NCBI GenBank assembly: GCA_017508895.1
Contig: JAFWRA010000151.1
Coordinates: forward strand, 1-15,580
Direction: 5' to 3'
Length of the DNA: 15,580 nucleotides
Source: Bacteroidales bacterium
GTDB taxonomy: Bacteria > Bacteroidota > Bacteroidia > Bacteroidales > F082
Positions 1 to 7,711 of this stretch are shown in pieces. A program made the translations under genes and the position numbers. The number at the start of each line of letters is the position of its first letter. The first letter of the stretch is position 1. The notes under the pieces are model-generated. The model was given only the letters and a program-made list of their open reading frames with translations. It made no database searches and was not told the DNA's origin.

Positions 1-108
1 CCAAGACTTGTCCTGGTCCTCATAGACGTTGAAAAATCCCTCCTGCTGGCTGAAGGAAGTTCCAGCCAGCAGCAAGGATACCAGGATTGATAACAGTTGT
101 TTCTTCAT
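1..108 (-). CDS. Secreted protein, 5' fragment (runs off window)
   Basis: Only the first 36 codons are inside the window; the reading frame is open to position 1. The translation starts MKKQLLSILVSLLLAG and continues TSFSQQEGFF, a classical signal peptide with a likely signal peptidase I cut after Ser, leaving Gln as the first mature residue. It lies 44 bp downstream of the DUF3244 gene on the same strand. I see no clear TAnnTTTG element in the gap, so it may be co-transcribed with that gene. The mature part (16 residues) is too short to assign a family. Confidence 0.75.
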   Translation of the reverse strand, partial: MKKQLLSILVSLLLAGTSFSQQEGFFNVYEDQDKSW

Positions 109-152
109 GAAATTTAAATTTGTTGTCAATTATTAAATTGATGATTTTGACT

Positions 153-530
153 TTAATCCGTCACCATAAACTCACCATAATACTCGTCCCCGTTGGGAAG
201 GGTGAAGGTGACGATGTAGTCGCCCGTGTTGGGGATGTAGATTTGCAGGCCATTCGGCGTAGTTATCGAAAGGCATTCTACCGCGCCACCCGAAGCTGTT
301 GTCACTTCCACAACCACTTGGCCGAGGTTTTCGGTGAAAGTCACCATTAAATAATGACCATTGATGGAAGCAAGGATGGAGGAACCACGGGGGACATCCT
401 GAACAGAGCTTTCCTTGATATTAATGTGACTTACACCATCTACTATGTTTGTGGTGTTGGCACCGCACCATGCTGTCGGCAAAAATATGGACAGCAGTAG
501 CATGAATTGTTTGAGTTTTGTGTATTGCAT
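153..530 (-). CDS. Small secreted DUF3244-family protein
   Basis: A 125-residue protein with an N-terminal signal peptide (hydrophobic core about residues 8-21, probable cut near Ala-Trp-Cys-Gly). The mature part is one beta-sandwich-like domain with the DUF3244 pattern: a PRGS motif at the start, alternating hydrophobic strands, then GDYIVTFTLPNGDEYYGEF at the end. The family is found mainly in Bacteroidota, secreted, and has no established function. The start at 530 is preferred over an upstream in-frame ATG (587), because a good -7 element (556-563) lies inside the longer frame and would be downstream of that ATG. Trp-Cys before the mature part could also be read as a weak lipobox, but the spacing and residues fit poorly. 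The gene sits 101 bp downstream of the regulator gene with its own promoter. Confidence 0.8.
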   Translation of the reverse strand: MQYTKLKQFMLLLSIFLPTAWCGANTTNIVDGVSHINIKESSVQDVPRGSSILASINGHYLMVTFTENLGQVVVEVTTASGGAVECLSITTPNGLQIYIPNTGDYIVTFTLPNGDEYYGEFMVTD

Positions 531-555
531 GACTTTATATTTTAAAATTTCGATG

Positions 556-587
556 CAAAAGTACATGACCTCACACAATCTGGTCAA
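556..587 (-). promoter_or_regulatory. Bacteroidota-type promoter for the DUF3244 gene
   Basis: On the minus strand the sequence reads TACTTTTG at 563-556, an exact match to the -7 consensus TAnnTTTG. A TTG at 587-585, 21 bp upstream, is a possible -33 element. The expected transcription start near 549 gives a leader of about 20 bases before the ATG at 530 and supports that start. Confidence 0.65.
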
Positions 588-631
588 GAAAAAATGAATT
601 CGGTTTTTTCGGTTTTTCTATAATAAATTGA

Positions 632-2359
632 TTATGAATGTGTAATCATGCCATGAAGAATGATTGCAATCTTGTCGTTGCTGCCAAGAATCTTTTGCAG
701 TCTTTTCTCACGATCCCAAATTGTGCTGTTGGATTTCTGAAGCAAAGCTGCAATCTGTACGTTATCCATGCCTAAAAGACACAGGAAACAATATTGGTAG
801 TCTTTGCCTTTCAACTCAGGGTGCTCTTTTCCCAATTTTTCAAACAATATGCCATAATGGTGGTAGGCGGCATTTCTCAGTTGTGCCATTTGCGTATTGT
901 CAAGAGATATTCCTGAATATGCTGAGTAAGGGACCGTGGATTTGATGGGGTTTTTCTTGTCGTTGCATACGGCCAAAATATGCTGGCAAATTGGTTCGTC
1001 GGCATAACTTTCTGCGAAACTGAAAGACTGGGCTTCTGTCGGTTTAGTGACGGCTTCAGGCTTCGTTTTCTCATCATGATCGGCTTCTTGACTTCTCTTT
1101 CTAATGAAAAGATAAGAAAGGAAGCATAGCATAACGGTCAAGAAAACTCCGCTGATAATATAAACATCTTTCCACAAAGCTTTGTCCTGTTGACGAAGAA
1201 TTTTTCTATCTTGTCTGGATTGCCCATATTCATTGCAAAGTTCGGCCAGTTGCGATTTCAGATGACTGTTGTTCTCGTTCAAGTTGGCAAAAGGAACCAA
1301 AAAATCAGCATATTCGTGTGCTTCGAAGTCTTTGCCTTGAGCCTTGCAAATCTCAACCAACCATTCAGCGGCCTGTTTCTTGGAATCAACACTCTGGCTG
1401 TTGTGAAATACCTTGCTCAAATAAAACGCTGCAGAATCAAATTGTTTTTCTTGGTAAAAGATGTCACCTATAATTGCATAGCGCGATAGACTTTCTTTTT
1501 TGCTTTGTGATTGATTAATAAGATTGTGCAATTGACACAATGCAATTTTCATGGTTTTATCTTTATTATAATTAAGAAACGCAAGATGCGTAGCGAGGTC
1601 TCTGAAAATTAAGCTGTTAGTATCAGGAAGAATTATAAGTCCTTCATTGTAGTAGTAAACCGCACTATCATAATTATTCATCATGTCATAATGCGATCCG
1701 ATTGCATTCAGCACCCAAGCCACATGACTTTTGAAAGCGTCATATTTGTTATAATATACCAAAGATTCTTTGCCGAAATAAATAGCCTGTTCATGAAGGT
1801 ACTGGTCGGAAAACAAATCTGTCAAATGTGTACATGCCAACGCCACAAATTGCGCTTTATGTTCCACCAGTTCCTTTTCCTCAAAATACCCTTCCATCAC
1901 CTCCAAAGCCTTCAGGTATTCCTTGCAGGCTTCCACTACGCTGTCGCGTTCGTAGTATCCCACACCATTAATATAGTGGGCGCGGGCATCCAGAAACGCG
2001 ATGGTAGAGCTGTTGCGCGCAACGCCTGTACAATTACACAGCGAATCAAAATACGCCATCGCCTTCAGCAGTTCCTCTCGGTTGCTTTGGTCATAATAGT
2101 TCTTATACAGCAACTCCGAAATCAGCAGTTGGAAGTAATGCCCATTCAACTCATCGAGGCTGTCGGCCTTGGGGCTGGCCGCAAACTGCTGCAGCACCGC
2201 CAAGGCGCTGTCGGGCTGGCGCCACATCAGGCTGTCGATGGCGGATAACTCTGGATTCGGCCCTTCTTCGCTTTGCCCATGCTCAGCGACCTTGGCTCTT
2301 GATGTGCAGGCGACAAAGGCCAACAAGAACAACCCTATGACGAAAAGCTTCGCTTTCAT
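632..2359 (-). CDS. Membrane-anchored TPR lipoprotein with cytoplasmic helix-turn-helix, putative transcriptional regulator
   Basis: A 575-residue protein. Residues 1-17 are a signal peptide ending in a lipobox-like FVAC, with Cys18 as the likely lipidated residue. Residues about 35-360 are alpha-helical and rich in TPR-like patterns (Asp-Ser-Ala followed by aromatic residues, e.g. near 230-245 and 307-318). A short charged helical stretch (about 360-396) leads into one transmembrane segment at about 399-419 and a basic stop (RKR). The cytoplasmic tail ends in a helix-turn-helix of the LuxR/sigma-4-like kind (about 522-565: LCLLGMDNVQIAALL then STIWDREKRLQKIL). This arrangement is common in Bacteroidota: a periplasmic sensing arm coupled through the membrane to a DNA-binding domain. 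It is transcribed divergently from the PNGase operon, 77 bp away, so it is the natural candidate regulator. Ligand and target are inference. The 3' two thirds of the gene look more AT-rich by eye than its 5' end. Confidence 0.8.
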   Translation of the reverse strand: MKAKLFVIGLFLLAFVACTSRAKVAEHGQSEEGPNPELSAIDSLMWRQPDSALAVLQQFAASPKADSLDELNGHYFQLLISELLYKNYYDQSNREELLKAMAYFDSLCNCTGVARNSSTIAFLDARAHYINGVGYYERDSVVEACKEYLKALEVMEGYFEEKELVEHKAQFVALACTHLTDLFSDQYLHEQAIYFGKESLVYYNKYDAFKSHVAWVLNAIGSHYDMMNNYDSAVYYYNEGLIILPDTNSLIFRDLATHLAFLNYNKDKTMKIALCQLHNLINQSQSKKESLSRYAIIGDIFYQEKQFDSAAFYLSKVFHNSQSVDSKKQAAEWLVEICKAQGKDFEAHEYADFLVPFANLNENNSHLKSQLAELCNEYGQSRQDRKILRQQDKALWKDVYIISGVFLTVMLCFLSYLFIRKRSQEADHDEKTKPEAVTKPTEAQSFSFAESYADEPICQHILAVCNDKKNPIKSTVPYSAYSGISLDNTQMAQLRNAAYHHYGILFEKLGKEHPELKGKDYQYCFLCLLGMDNVQIAALLQKSNSTIWDREKRLQKILGSNDKIAIILHGMITHS

Positions 2360-2364
2360 GCCCG

Positions 2365-2372
2365 CAAATTTA
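2365..2372 (-). promoter_or_regulatory. -7 element of the regulator gene (near-leaderless)
   Basis: The minus strand reads TAAATTTG at 2372-2365, matching TAnnTTTG, and ends only five bases before the ATG at 2359. Transcription would begin almost at the start codon, giving a very short or absent leader. I see no strong -33 TTTG at the right distance. The site lies inside the 77-bp divergent region, next to the opposing promoter. Confidence 0.45.
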
Positions 2373-2380
2373 GGAAATCT

Positions 2381-2411
2381 TTTGCAGTCTTCGATAAAAT
2401 ACGTATTTTTG
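2381..2411 (+). promoter_or_regulatory. Promoter of the PNGase-like operon
   Basis: TTTG at 2381-2384 and TATTTTTG at 2404-2411 are separated by exactly 19 bp, a textbook Bacteroidota -33/-7 pair. The start of transcription is expected near 2418, leaving about 19 bases before the ATG at 2437. The promoter is interleaved with the divergent regulator promoter, so a protein bound here could affect both directions. Confidence 0.75.
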
Positions 2412-2436
2412 TCCCATCAACTTAAAACTATTTCCT

Positions 2437-5079
2437 ATGAAAAAAATTCTACTTCTATTGACTATGATGGTCTTTGCCATCGGCCTTACGGCACAGACCG
2501 AAGTCACCTTCGACTTCAACGATTATTTGGATACTGGAGACGAAAACAACCGCCCTGCCCTCAACGGCCAAGACGGCTGGATCACCAAGGTGCACAGCGC
2601 CGGCAATGGCGGCAGATACCTGTACACAGGCTATTTTGCCTACTTCTGGGGCTCCCAACCATGGACCCCCACTCCAGATGAAAGCATCGGCGTGTTCTCC
2701 ACCTGCTCAGGCACCAGCTATGGCGACATCGCCACCCGCAGCATCGCGGAATACGGCTTCGACTTCAGCACGGGCGGCATCATCGAAGTGGAATGCGACA
2801 TGTGGCGCGAGCACTGGGGCGATCTCTTCGGCATCGGCTACGATGGCGACGGCGACGGCTTTGTGCTTCCCCCAATCAAAGGAAACCACGAGCCCATCAT
2901 CCCCGACTCGACCAGCACTTTGCCCGACGGCGGCATCTATATGCTGACCACTAACGTCAGCGACAATCCGAATTTCATGAGCGGTGTCGTGTTGCCCAAC
3001 AACAAATTGTCGGCACATGTCAATTTTGAGCCTTCACACCAATGGTACCGCTGGAGAATTTCCATCGACCTTGATGCCAACGCCGGCGCCGGTGCCGTCA
3101 CCCTGTATATGAAACGTGACGTGCTGAACGGTGAGTTTGAGCCCGTCCCCGAATGTCAAGGCTTCCCGTTGGGCCTCACCCCTGGCAGTGGCGACAAGTT
3201 TGACCCCGCCATGTGGGACAAGATATTCCTTCTCAACAGCGGCTGGGGCGGCTTCGACAACTTCACCGTCCGCCACTTCCCCGGAGGCTTGTCTCAGCAG
3301 TTCATCGACTTTGACGCCATCCCCGACCAACTGATCACCGCCGACCCTATCACCCTGAACGCAACCTCTTCTTCGGGTCTGCCCGTGACTTTTGAGGTCG
3401 TCGAAGGCCCCGCTTCAGTGGAAGGCAACATCCTCACGCTGACAGGCGAAGAAGGTATGGTGAGAGTGAGTGCCATGCAAGGCGGCGACGGCACCAACTG
3501 GCAGGCTGCTCCCACAGTGACCCGCTCGTTCTATGTCGTCGACCCCGCCAACTATGCTCCCGAAATCACCATCCGTCGACCCTACGAAGGCACCAAGGTC
3601 TACATGCCTGACTTCGAGAATCCTATCCTCATCGTGTTGAGTGCCTACATCGACCACCCCGACGTCCTCAAGTTCAATGAAGTGAAATGCTCCGTCGACG
3701 GCCTAGAATTGACCTTGAAAACCGATCATCCCGACAACCCCGACAACGGCTACTGGTACACCACCTGGACGCCCTCTGGCGCAGGCACCTACGACATGAC
3801 CGTCAGCATCACCCAGACGGGCGGCAAGGTCACGACGGCCACCAACTCCTTCGAGGTCACCACCGATTACAACGACATGATGGTAACCGCTTGCAACGGC
3901 GACTTTGTGGTGGCTCCCAGCAACCAAACCAGCTATGCCGAGTATGCCTTCCCCTCGCACGTCAATGCCTTCAATGCCATCAACATGCACTATGACCACA
4001 ACTGCGTGAACGGCAACTGCGACTCATACGACCGTGTTGGCTACTGCCGCGTGAAGAACTACCGTGGCGAGTGGGTCGAGCTCTTCCGCTATGTCACACC
4101 TTTTGGCAAGGAATGCGACGACGACCTCGATGTCAGCGACTTCACCACCTTGTTGCAAGGTCTCGTTGAGTTTGAACTGCATTTCGATGTCTGGTCGGGC
4201 GACGGCTACAACCCCATCATCACCTTTGATTACACCAAGGGTACGCCCGAATACACCTATGTCGACATGAGCGAATTGTGGTTTGGTAACTACAGTTTCG
4301 GCGACTATGCCAACCTTTGCTCCGTACCGACACGCCATCTCGAATTTGATCCTTGCGTCGAAAAAGCAGAGTTGCGTCTAGTCTCCACGGGTCATAACTG
4401 GAGCAGTGGCACCAACGGCAACTACAACACAGGCAATGCCGCCGAATTCTACGAGGCCACACACAACATCAAGATCAACGGCGCTGTGACTTACACGCAA
4501 CATCTCTGGCGCACCTGTAGTCCCAATCCTGCGGGTTGCCAGCCTCAGAATGGCACTTGGATATACGACCGTAGTGGCTGGTGCCCGGGTAGCATAGGTT
4601 TGGTGTGGCGCTATAGCCTCGACGACTATCTTGCCGATGGCGGTGCCGAGGTGACTTACGAGTTTGCCCCCAACTATGTCGACCAATGCCATCCCAACTA
4701 TCCTGACTGCGTTAATGGGCAAAACAACTGCCCCAATTGTCAGGATTCCAGCAACCCCTATATTAAGGTTTCCGGTAAACTGGTGACTTACAGCCACAAC
4801 ACCGACATCCTGCTTGACACGCCCGAATATCCCGACGTGGACGAGGATCCGTTCGATGTGGCCATCACGCCCAACCCAGTGAAGAACAATATGACCATCA
4901 CCACGGATTATGAGTTGGGTCGCACGAGCGTCCACATCCTCAACTCCTATGGCGTTGAAGTGCGCAGATTCAGCATGGCTAAGCAAGCCACCATCGACGT
5001 GAGCGACCTGCCTTCAGGCTTGTATTTCGTCAATGTCATCGGTGGAAAAGTCGTGACCAAGAAAGTTGTAATTGAATAA
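2437..5079 (+). CDS. Secreted PNGase F-like multidomain protein 1 with T9SS sorting domain
   Basis: An 880-residue secreted protein. PNGase F-type amidases release N-glycans from asparagine. Order: signal peptide 1-19 (cut Ala|Gln); jelly-roll, lectin-like region about 22-285 (GIGYDGDGDG, GGFDNFTVRH); Ig-like repeat about 290-370 (SSSGLPVTFEVVEGPA); second Ig-like domain about 375-475; PNGase F N- and C-terminal domains about 485-790; T9SS type A sorting domain about 806-880, ending VVTKKVVIE. Aligned by eye to Elizabethkingia PNGase F, Asp532 matches catalytic Asp60, Glu670 matches Glu206, Arg712 matches Arg248 and Trp715 matches Trp251; Asp584 stands where Glu118 is expected. Cys523/Cys528 and Cys694/Cys716 match two of its disulphides, while the Cys204-Cys208 pair is replaced by Ala/Tyr. 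A four-cysteine insertion sits at 751-768. First gene of an operon; the next starts 11 bp after its stop. The family is secure; activity is inferred. Confidence 0.88.
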   Translation: MKKILLLLTMMVFAIGLTAQTEVTFDFNDYLDTGDENNRPALNGQDGWITKVHSAGNGGRYLYTGYFAYFWGSQPWTPTPDESIGVFSTCSGTSYGDIATRSIAEYGFDFSTGGIIEVECDMWREHWGDLFGIGYDGDGDGFVLPPIKGNHEPIIPDSTSTLPDGGIYMLTTNVSDNPNFMSGVVLPNNKLSAHVNFEPSHQWYRWRISIDLDANAGAGAVTLYMKRDVLNGEFEPVPECQGFPLGLTPGSGDKFDPAMWDKIFLLNSGWGGFDNFTVRHFPGGLSQQFIDFDAIPDQLITADPITLNATSSSGLPVTFEVVEGPASVEGNILTLTGEEGMVRVSAMQGGDGTNWQAAPTVTRSFYVVDPANYAPEITIRRPYEGTKVYMPDFENPILIVLSAYIDHPDVLKFNEVKCSVDGLELTLKTDHPDNPDNGYWYTTWTPSGAGTYDMTVSITQTGGKVTTATNSFEVTTDYNDMMVTACNGDFVVAPSNQTSYAEYAFPSHVNAFNAINMHYDHNCVNGNCDSYDRVGYCRVKNYRGEWVELFRYVTPFGKECDDDLDVSDFTTLLQGLVEFELHFDVWSGDGYNPIITFDYTKGTPEYTYVDMSELWFGNYSFGDYANLCSVPTRHLEFDPCVEKAELRLVSTGHNWSSGTNGNYNTGNAAEFYEATHNIKINGAVTYTQHLWRTCSPNPAGCQPQNGTWIYDRSGWCPGSIGLVWRYSLDDYLADGGAEVTYEFAPNYVDQCHPNYPDCVNGQNNCPNCQDSSNPYIKVSGKLVTYSHNTDILLDTPEYPDVDEDPFDVAITPNPVKNNMTITTDYELGRTSVHILNSYGVEVRRFSMAKQATIDVSDLPSGLYFVNVIGGKVVTKKVVIE

Positions 5080-5090
5080 ATACCAGAATT

Positions 5091-7694
5091 ATGAAAAGAA
5101 TAACTTTGCTTTTCGCATCGATGGTCTTTGCTATCGGCCTGATGGCCCAGACCGAAGCTACCGACAATTTCAACAACTATAATGAAGGCGCTCCGCTCAA
5201 CGGTCAAGGCGGTTGGGTGGCGCGCGCCCATAGTGCGGGCGGCGGCGTGCTGAAGACCGAATACCTCGGCGGTGGCGGCCAAACCACCCCCGATGAAACC
5301 ATGGGCGCTTTCTTCGACAACGCAAATACTAACTTCGGCGAAGTGGCCACCCACAAATCAACCGAAGCCTTTCCGTTCGATTTCTCAACGGGCGGCATCA
5401 TCGAGGTTGAAATCGACATGTTTCGCAATTGGTGGGGCACATGCTTCGGTATCGGCTACGATGCCGACGGCGATGGCGTTGTGTTGCCTCCTATGAGTTA
5501 TGAGGCTACCTGCCCCAACCCTAACCTGCCCGTGCAAGACGGTGGCATCTATTTCATCACCACTGGTCAAGACCCAAGACCGAGCTTTGTCAATGGTATT
5601 GTTTTGCCCGACAACACCATGCCTGTCGATTTCGATTACCAAAACGAATACGGCACTTGGACACGCTGGAAAATCATGATTGACCTTGAAGCCAACGGAG
5701 GCCATGGGGCGGTCACTCTCTTTGCTGACTATGGCTGCTCGGGCGAGTTTGAACCTGTCCCTGAGATACAAGGTCTTAATGCAGGCCTCACTCCAGGCAG
5801 TGGCGACCGCTTCGACCCTGCTGCATGGGATGGCATGTTCTTCCTTAGCAGCTCTCATGGCGGCTTCGACAATGTTACTGTGCGCCACATACCTGCAGGC
5901 CTGGCTTCTCAATTCATTGAGTTTGATGCCATTCCCGACAAGCTCGTCTTCGACCAGCCTTTCCAAGTCAATGCCACGGCTACCTCTGGACTGCCTGTCA
6001 GCTTCGAGATTGTGGAAGGTCCGGCCACATTGGAGGGCAACACCATCACGCTGACGGGAGAGGAGGGCACCGTGAAGGTTAGAGCCACTCAGCCTGGCGA
6101 TGGCACCCAATGGCAAGCCGCTCCCGCGGTCAACCGCACGTTCGAGGTGGTCGACCCCGACAACTTCACGCCTGAAATCACCATCCGCAGACCTTATGAA
6201 GGTCTCAACGTCTATATGACCGAACTGAAACCCATGTTGCTGGTGTTGAGCGCTTATATCGAACATGGCAATGTCATCAAGTTTGAAGACGTGCATTGTA
6301 GTGTCGGCGGTCAGACAGTGCAGCTGCAGACGGCCTACCCAGAGAATCCGGAAAACGGCTATTGGTACGCCATGTGGGAGCCCATCGCTTTCGGCGACTT
6401 CGACCTGACGGCCAGCATCACACAGAGCGGCGGCAAGACGACCACTGTCAGCAACCACTTCACCATAACCAACGACTTCAACAATGTAGATGCCGTGGCT
6501 ATGAACGGTGACCTCGTTGTCACTTCATCCAATCAGACTGCACATGGTGAATATGCACTGCCTTCGCATGTGGGTGCTTTCACTTCCATCAATGCCCATT
6601 ACGACCACCGTTGTGTCAATGGCGACTGCGACCCTTACGACCGCATTGGCTATGTGCGTGTGAAGAATTTCCGTGGCGAATGGGTGGAACTGTTCCGCTA
6701 CTGTTCGCCTTTCGGTGTGGAGTGTGACGACGATGTGGATGTCACGGATTACACCTCCATCCTGCAAGGTTTGGTCGAGTTCGAGGTCTACTACCAGACT
6801 TGGGACGGCAGCGGCTATTGTCCCATCTTGACTTTCAATATGCAGAAAGGCACACCTGACTATTTGTATAGCGATGTTCAGCCCATCTGGTTCGGCCCTT
6901 ACGACTTCGGTGACTATGCCAACCTGCAACCCTTGCCTGAGGTGGATTTTGAGTTTGCCGAGAATACAGAGGAAGCCCATTTGAAGGTCATCACCAGCGG
7001 CCACAACTGGAGCAGTGCCATGAGTGGTGGAAGTGCTTACAACACGGGCAACGCTGCAGAGTTTTACGAGGCAACACACCATGTTTATGTGAACGGCAGC
7101 CTCAAATTCGACCAACACCTGTGGCGTACCTGTAACCCAAACCCCGCTGGCTGTCAGCCTCAAAACGGCACTTGGCCGCACAACCGCAGTGGCTGGTGTC
7201 CCGGCAGTATCGCCCTTGTGTGGGACTACGATATGAATGAGTATGTGCCTCAGGGCGGTGCTCATCTCTTTTATCAGTTCGACCCGACCTATATCGACCA
7301 ATGCCACCCCAACTATCCCGATTGCCACGATGGACAGAACTCCTGCCCCCACTGCACCGACCCCGACAACCCGATTTTGAGAGTCAGTGGCATGGTGGTG
7401 AGCCGTTCCAATAGCGAAGGCACCTTGGTGGGCATTAAGGAATATGTCGACTTCGAGAAAGATCCCTTCACGGTCACGATTTCGCCTAATCCAGTGAAGG
7501 GCCAGATGACCATTGCCACTGATTATGAACAAGGCAAGCTCTGCGTCCACATTGTCAATGCACAAGGTGTGGAGGTGCGTGGTTTTGTCATGGACAAGCA
7601 AACAACCATTGATGTCAGTGACTTGCCGGCTGGCCTCTATTTTGTCAGTGTCATTGGTGGCAAGGTGGTGACCCAAAAGGTCATTATTGAATGA
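5091..7694 (+). CDS. Secreted PNGase F-like multidomain protein 2 (paralogue) with T9SS sorting domain
   Basis: An 867-residue paralogue of the preceding gene, with the same domain order and long stretches of near identity, so the pair arose by tandem duplication. Signal peptide 1-19 (LMA|Q); lectin-like region about 22-275; Ig-like repeat about 275-355; second Ig-like domain about 360-460; PNGase F-like core about 470-775; T9SS sorting domain about 793-867. Asp517, Glu657, Arg699 and Trp702 match PNGase F Asp60, Glu206, Arg248 and Trp251. The Glu118 position is Gln569, and the residue before the conserved Arg is Asn698 where PNGase F and paralogue 1 have Asp. The four-cysteine insertion is kept (Cys738, 745, 752, 755). 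Two active-site-proximal changes make it the paralogue more likely to have altered specificity, lower activity, or a binding role. It follows its partner by 11 bp and precedes the DUF4476 gene by 17 bp, consistent with one transcript. Confidence 0.87.
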   Translation: MKRITLLFASMVFAIGLMAQTEATDNFNNYNEGAPLNGQGGWVARAHSAGGGVLKTEYLGGGGQTTPDETMGAFFDNANTNFGEVATHKSTEAFPFDFSTGGIIEVEIDMFRNWWGTCFGIGYDADGDGVVLPPMSYEATCPNPNLPVQDGGIYFITTGQDPRPSFVNGIVLPDNTMPVDFDYQNEYGTWTRWKIMIDLEANGGHGAVTLFADYGCSGEFEPVPEIQGLNAGLTPGSGDRFDPAAWDGMFFLSSSHGGFDNVTVRHIPAGLASQFIEFDAIPDKLVFDQPFQVNATATSGLPVSFEIVEGPATLEGNTITLTGEEGTVKVRATQPGDGTQWQAAPAVNRTFEVVDPDNFTPEITIRRPYEGLNVYMTELKPMLLVLSAYIEHGNVIKFEDVHCSVGGQTVQLQTAYPENPENGYWYAMWEPIAFGDFDLTASITQSGGKTTTVSNHFTITNDFNNVDAVAMNGDLVVTSSNQTAHGEYALPSHVGAFTSINAHYDHRCVNGDCDPYDRIGYVRVKNFRGEWVELFRYCSPFGVECDDDVDVTDYTSILQGLVEFEVYYQTWDGSGYCPILTFNMQKGTPDYLYSDVQPIWFGPYDFGDYANLQPLPEVDFEFAENTEEAHLKVITSGHNWSSAMSGGSAYNTGNAAEFYEATHHVYVNGSLKFDQHLWRTCNPNPAGCQPQNGTWPHNRSGWCPGSIALVWDYDMNEYVPQGGAHLFYQFDPTYIDQCHPNYPDCHDGQNSCPHCTDPDNPILRVSGMVVSRSNSEGTLVGIKEYVDFEKDPFTVTISPNPVKGQMTIATDYEQGKLCVHIVNAQGVEVRGFVMDKQTTIDVSDLPAGLYFVSVIGGKVVTQKVIIE

Positions 7695-7711
7695 TTTAAA
7701 AATTTACCGAT

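Noticed and set aside
126..141. Short AT-rich inverted repeat (TCAAT/ATTGA) between the first two minus-strand genes
   Set aside because: A five-pair AT stem is too weak for a terminator and expected by chance.
601..617. Direct repeat CGGTTTTTT/CGGTTTTTC after the regulator gene
   Set aside because: It is short and T-rich with no stem; a terminator or binding site cannot be supported.
5385..6458. Long open frame (357 codons) on the minus strand inside the second PNGase-like gene
   Set aside because: It is antisense to a gene with clear domains, has no family features or promoter, and reflects the codon composition of the plus-strand gene.
6525..7676. Long open frame (383 codons) on the minus strand inside the second PNGase-like gene
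   Set aside because: Antisense shadow: it covers the PNGase core and T9SS sorting domain, which are conserved in the other strand's frame; no signal peptide or motif is seen.
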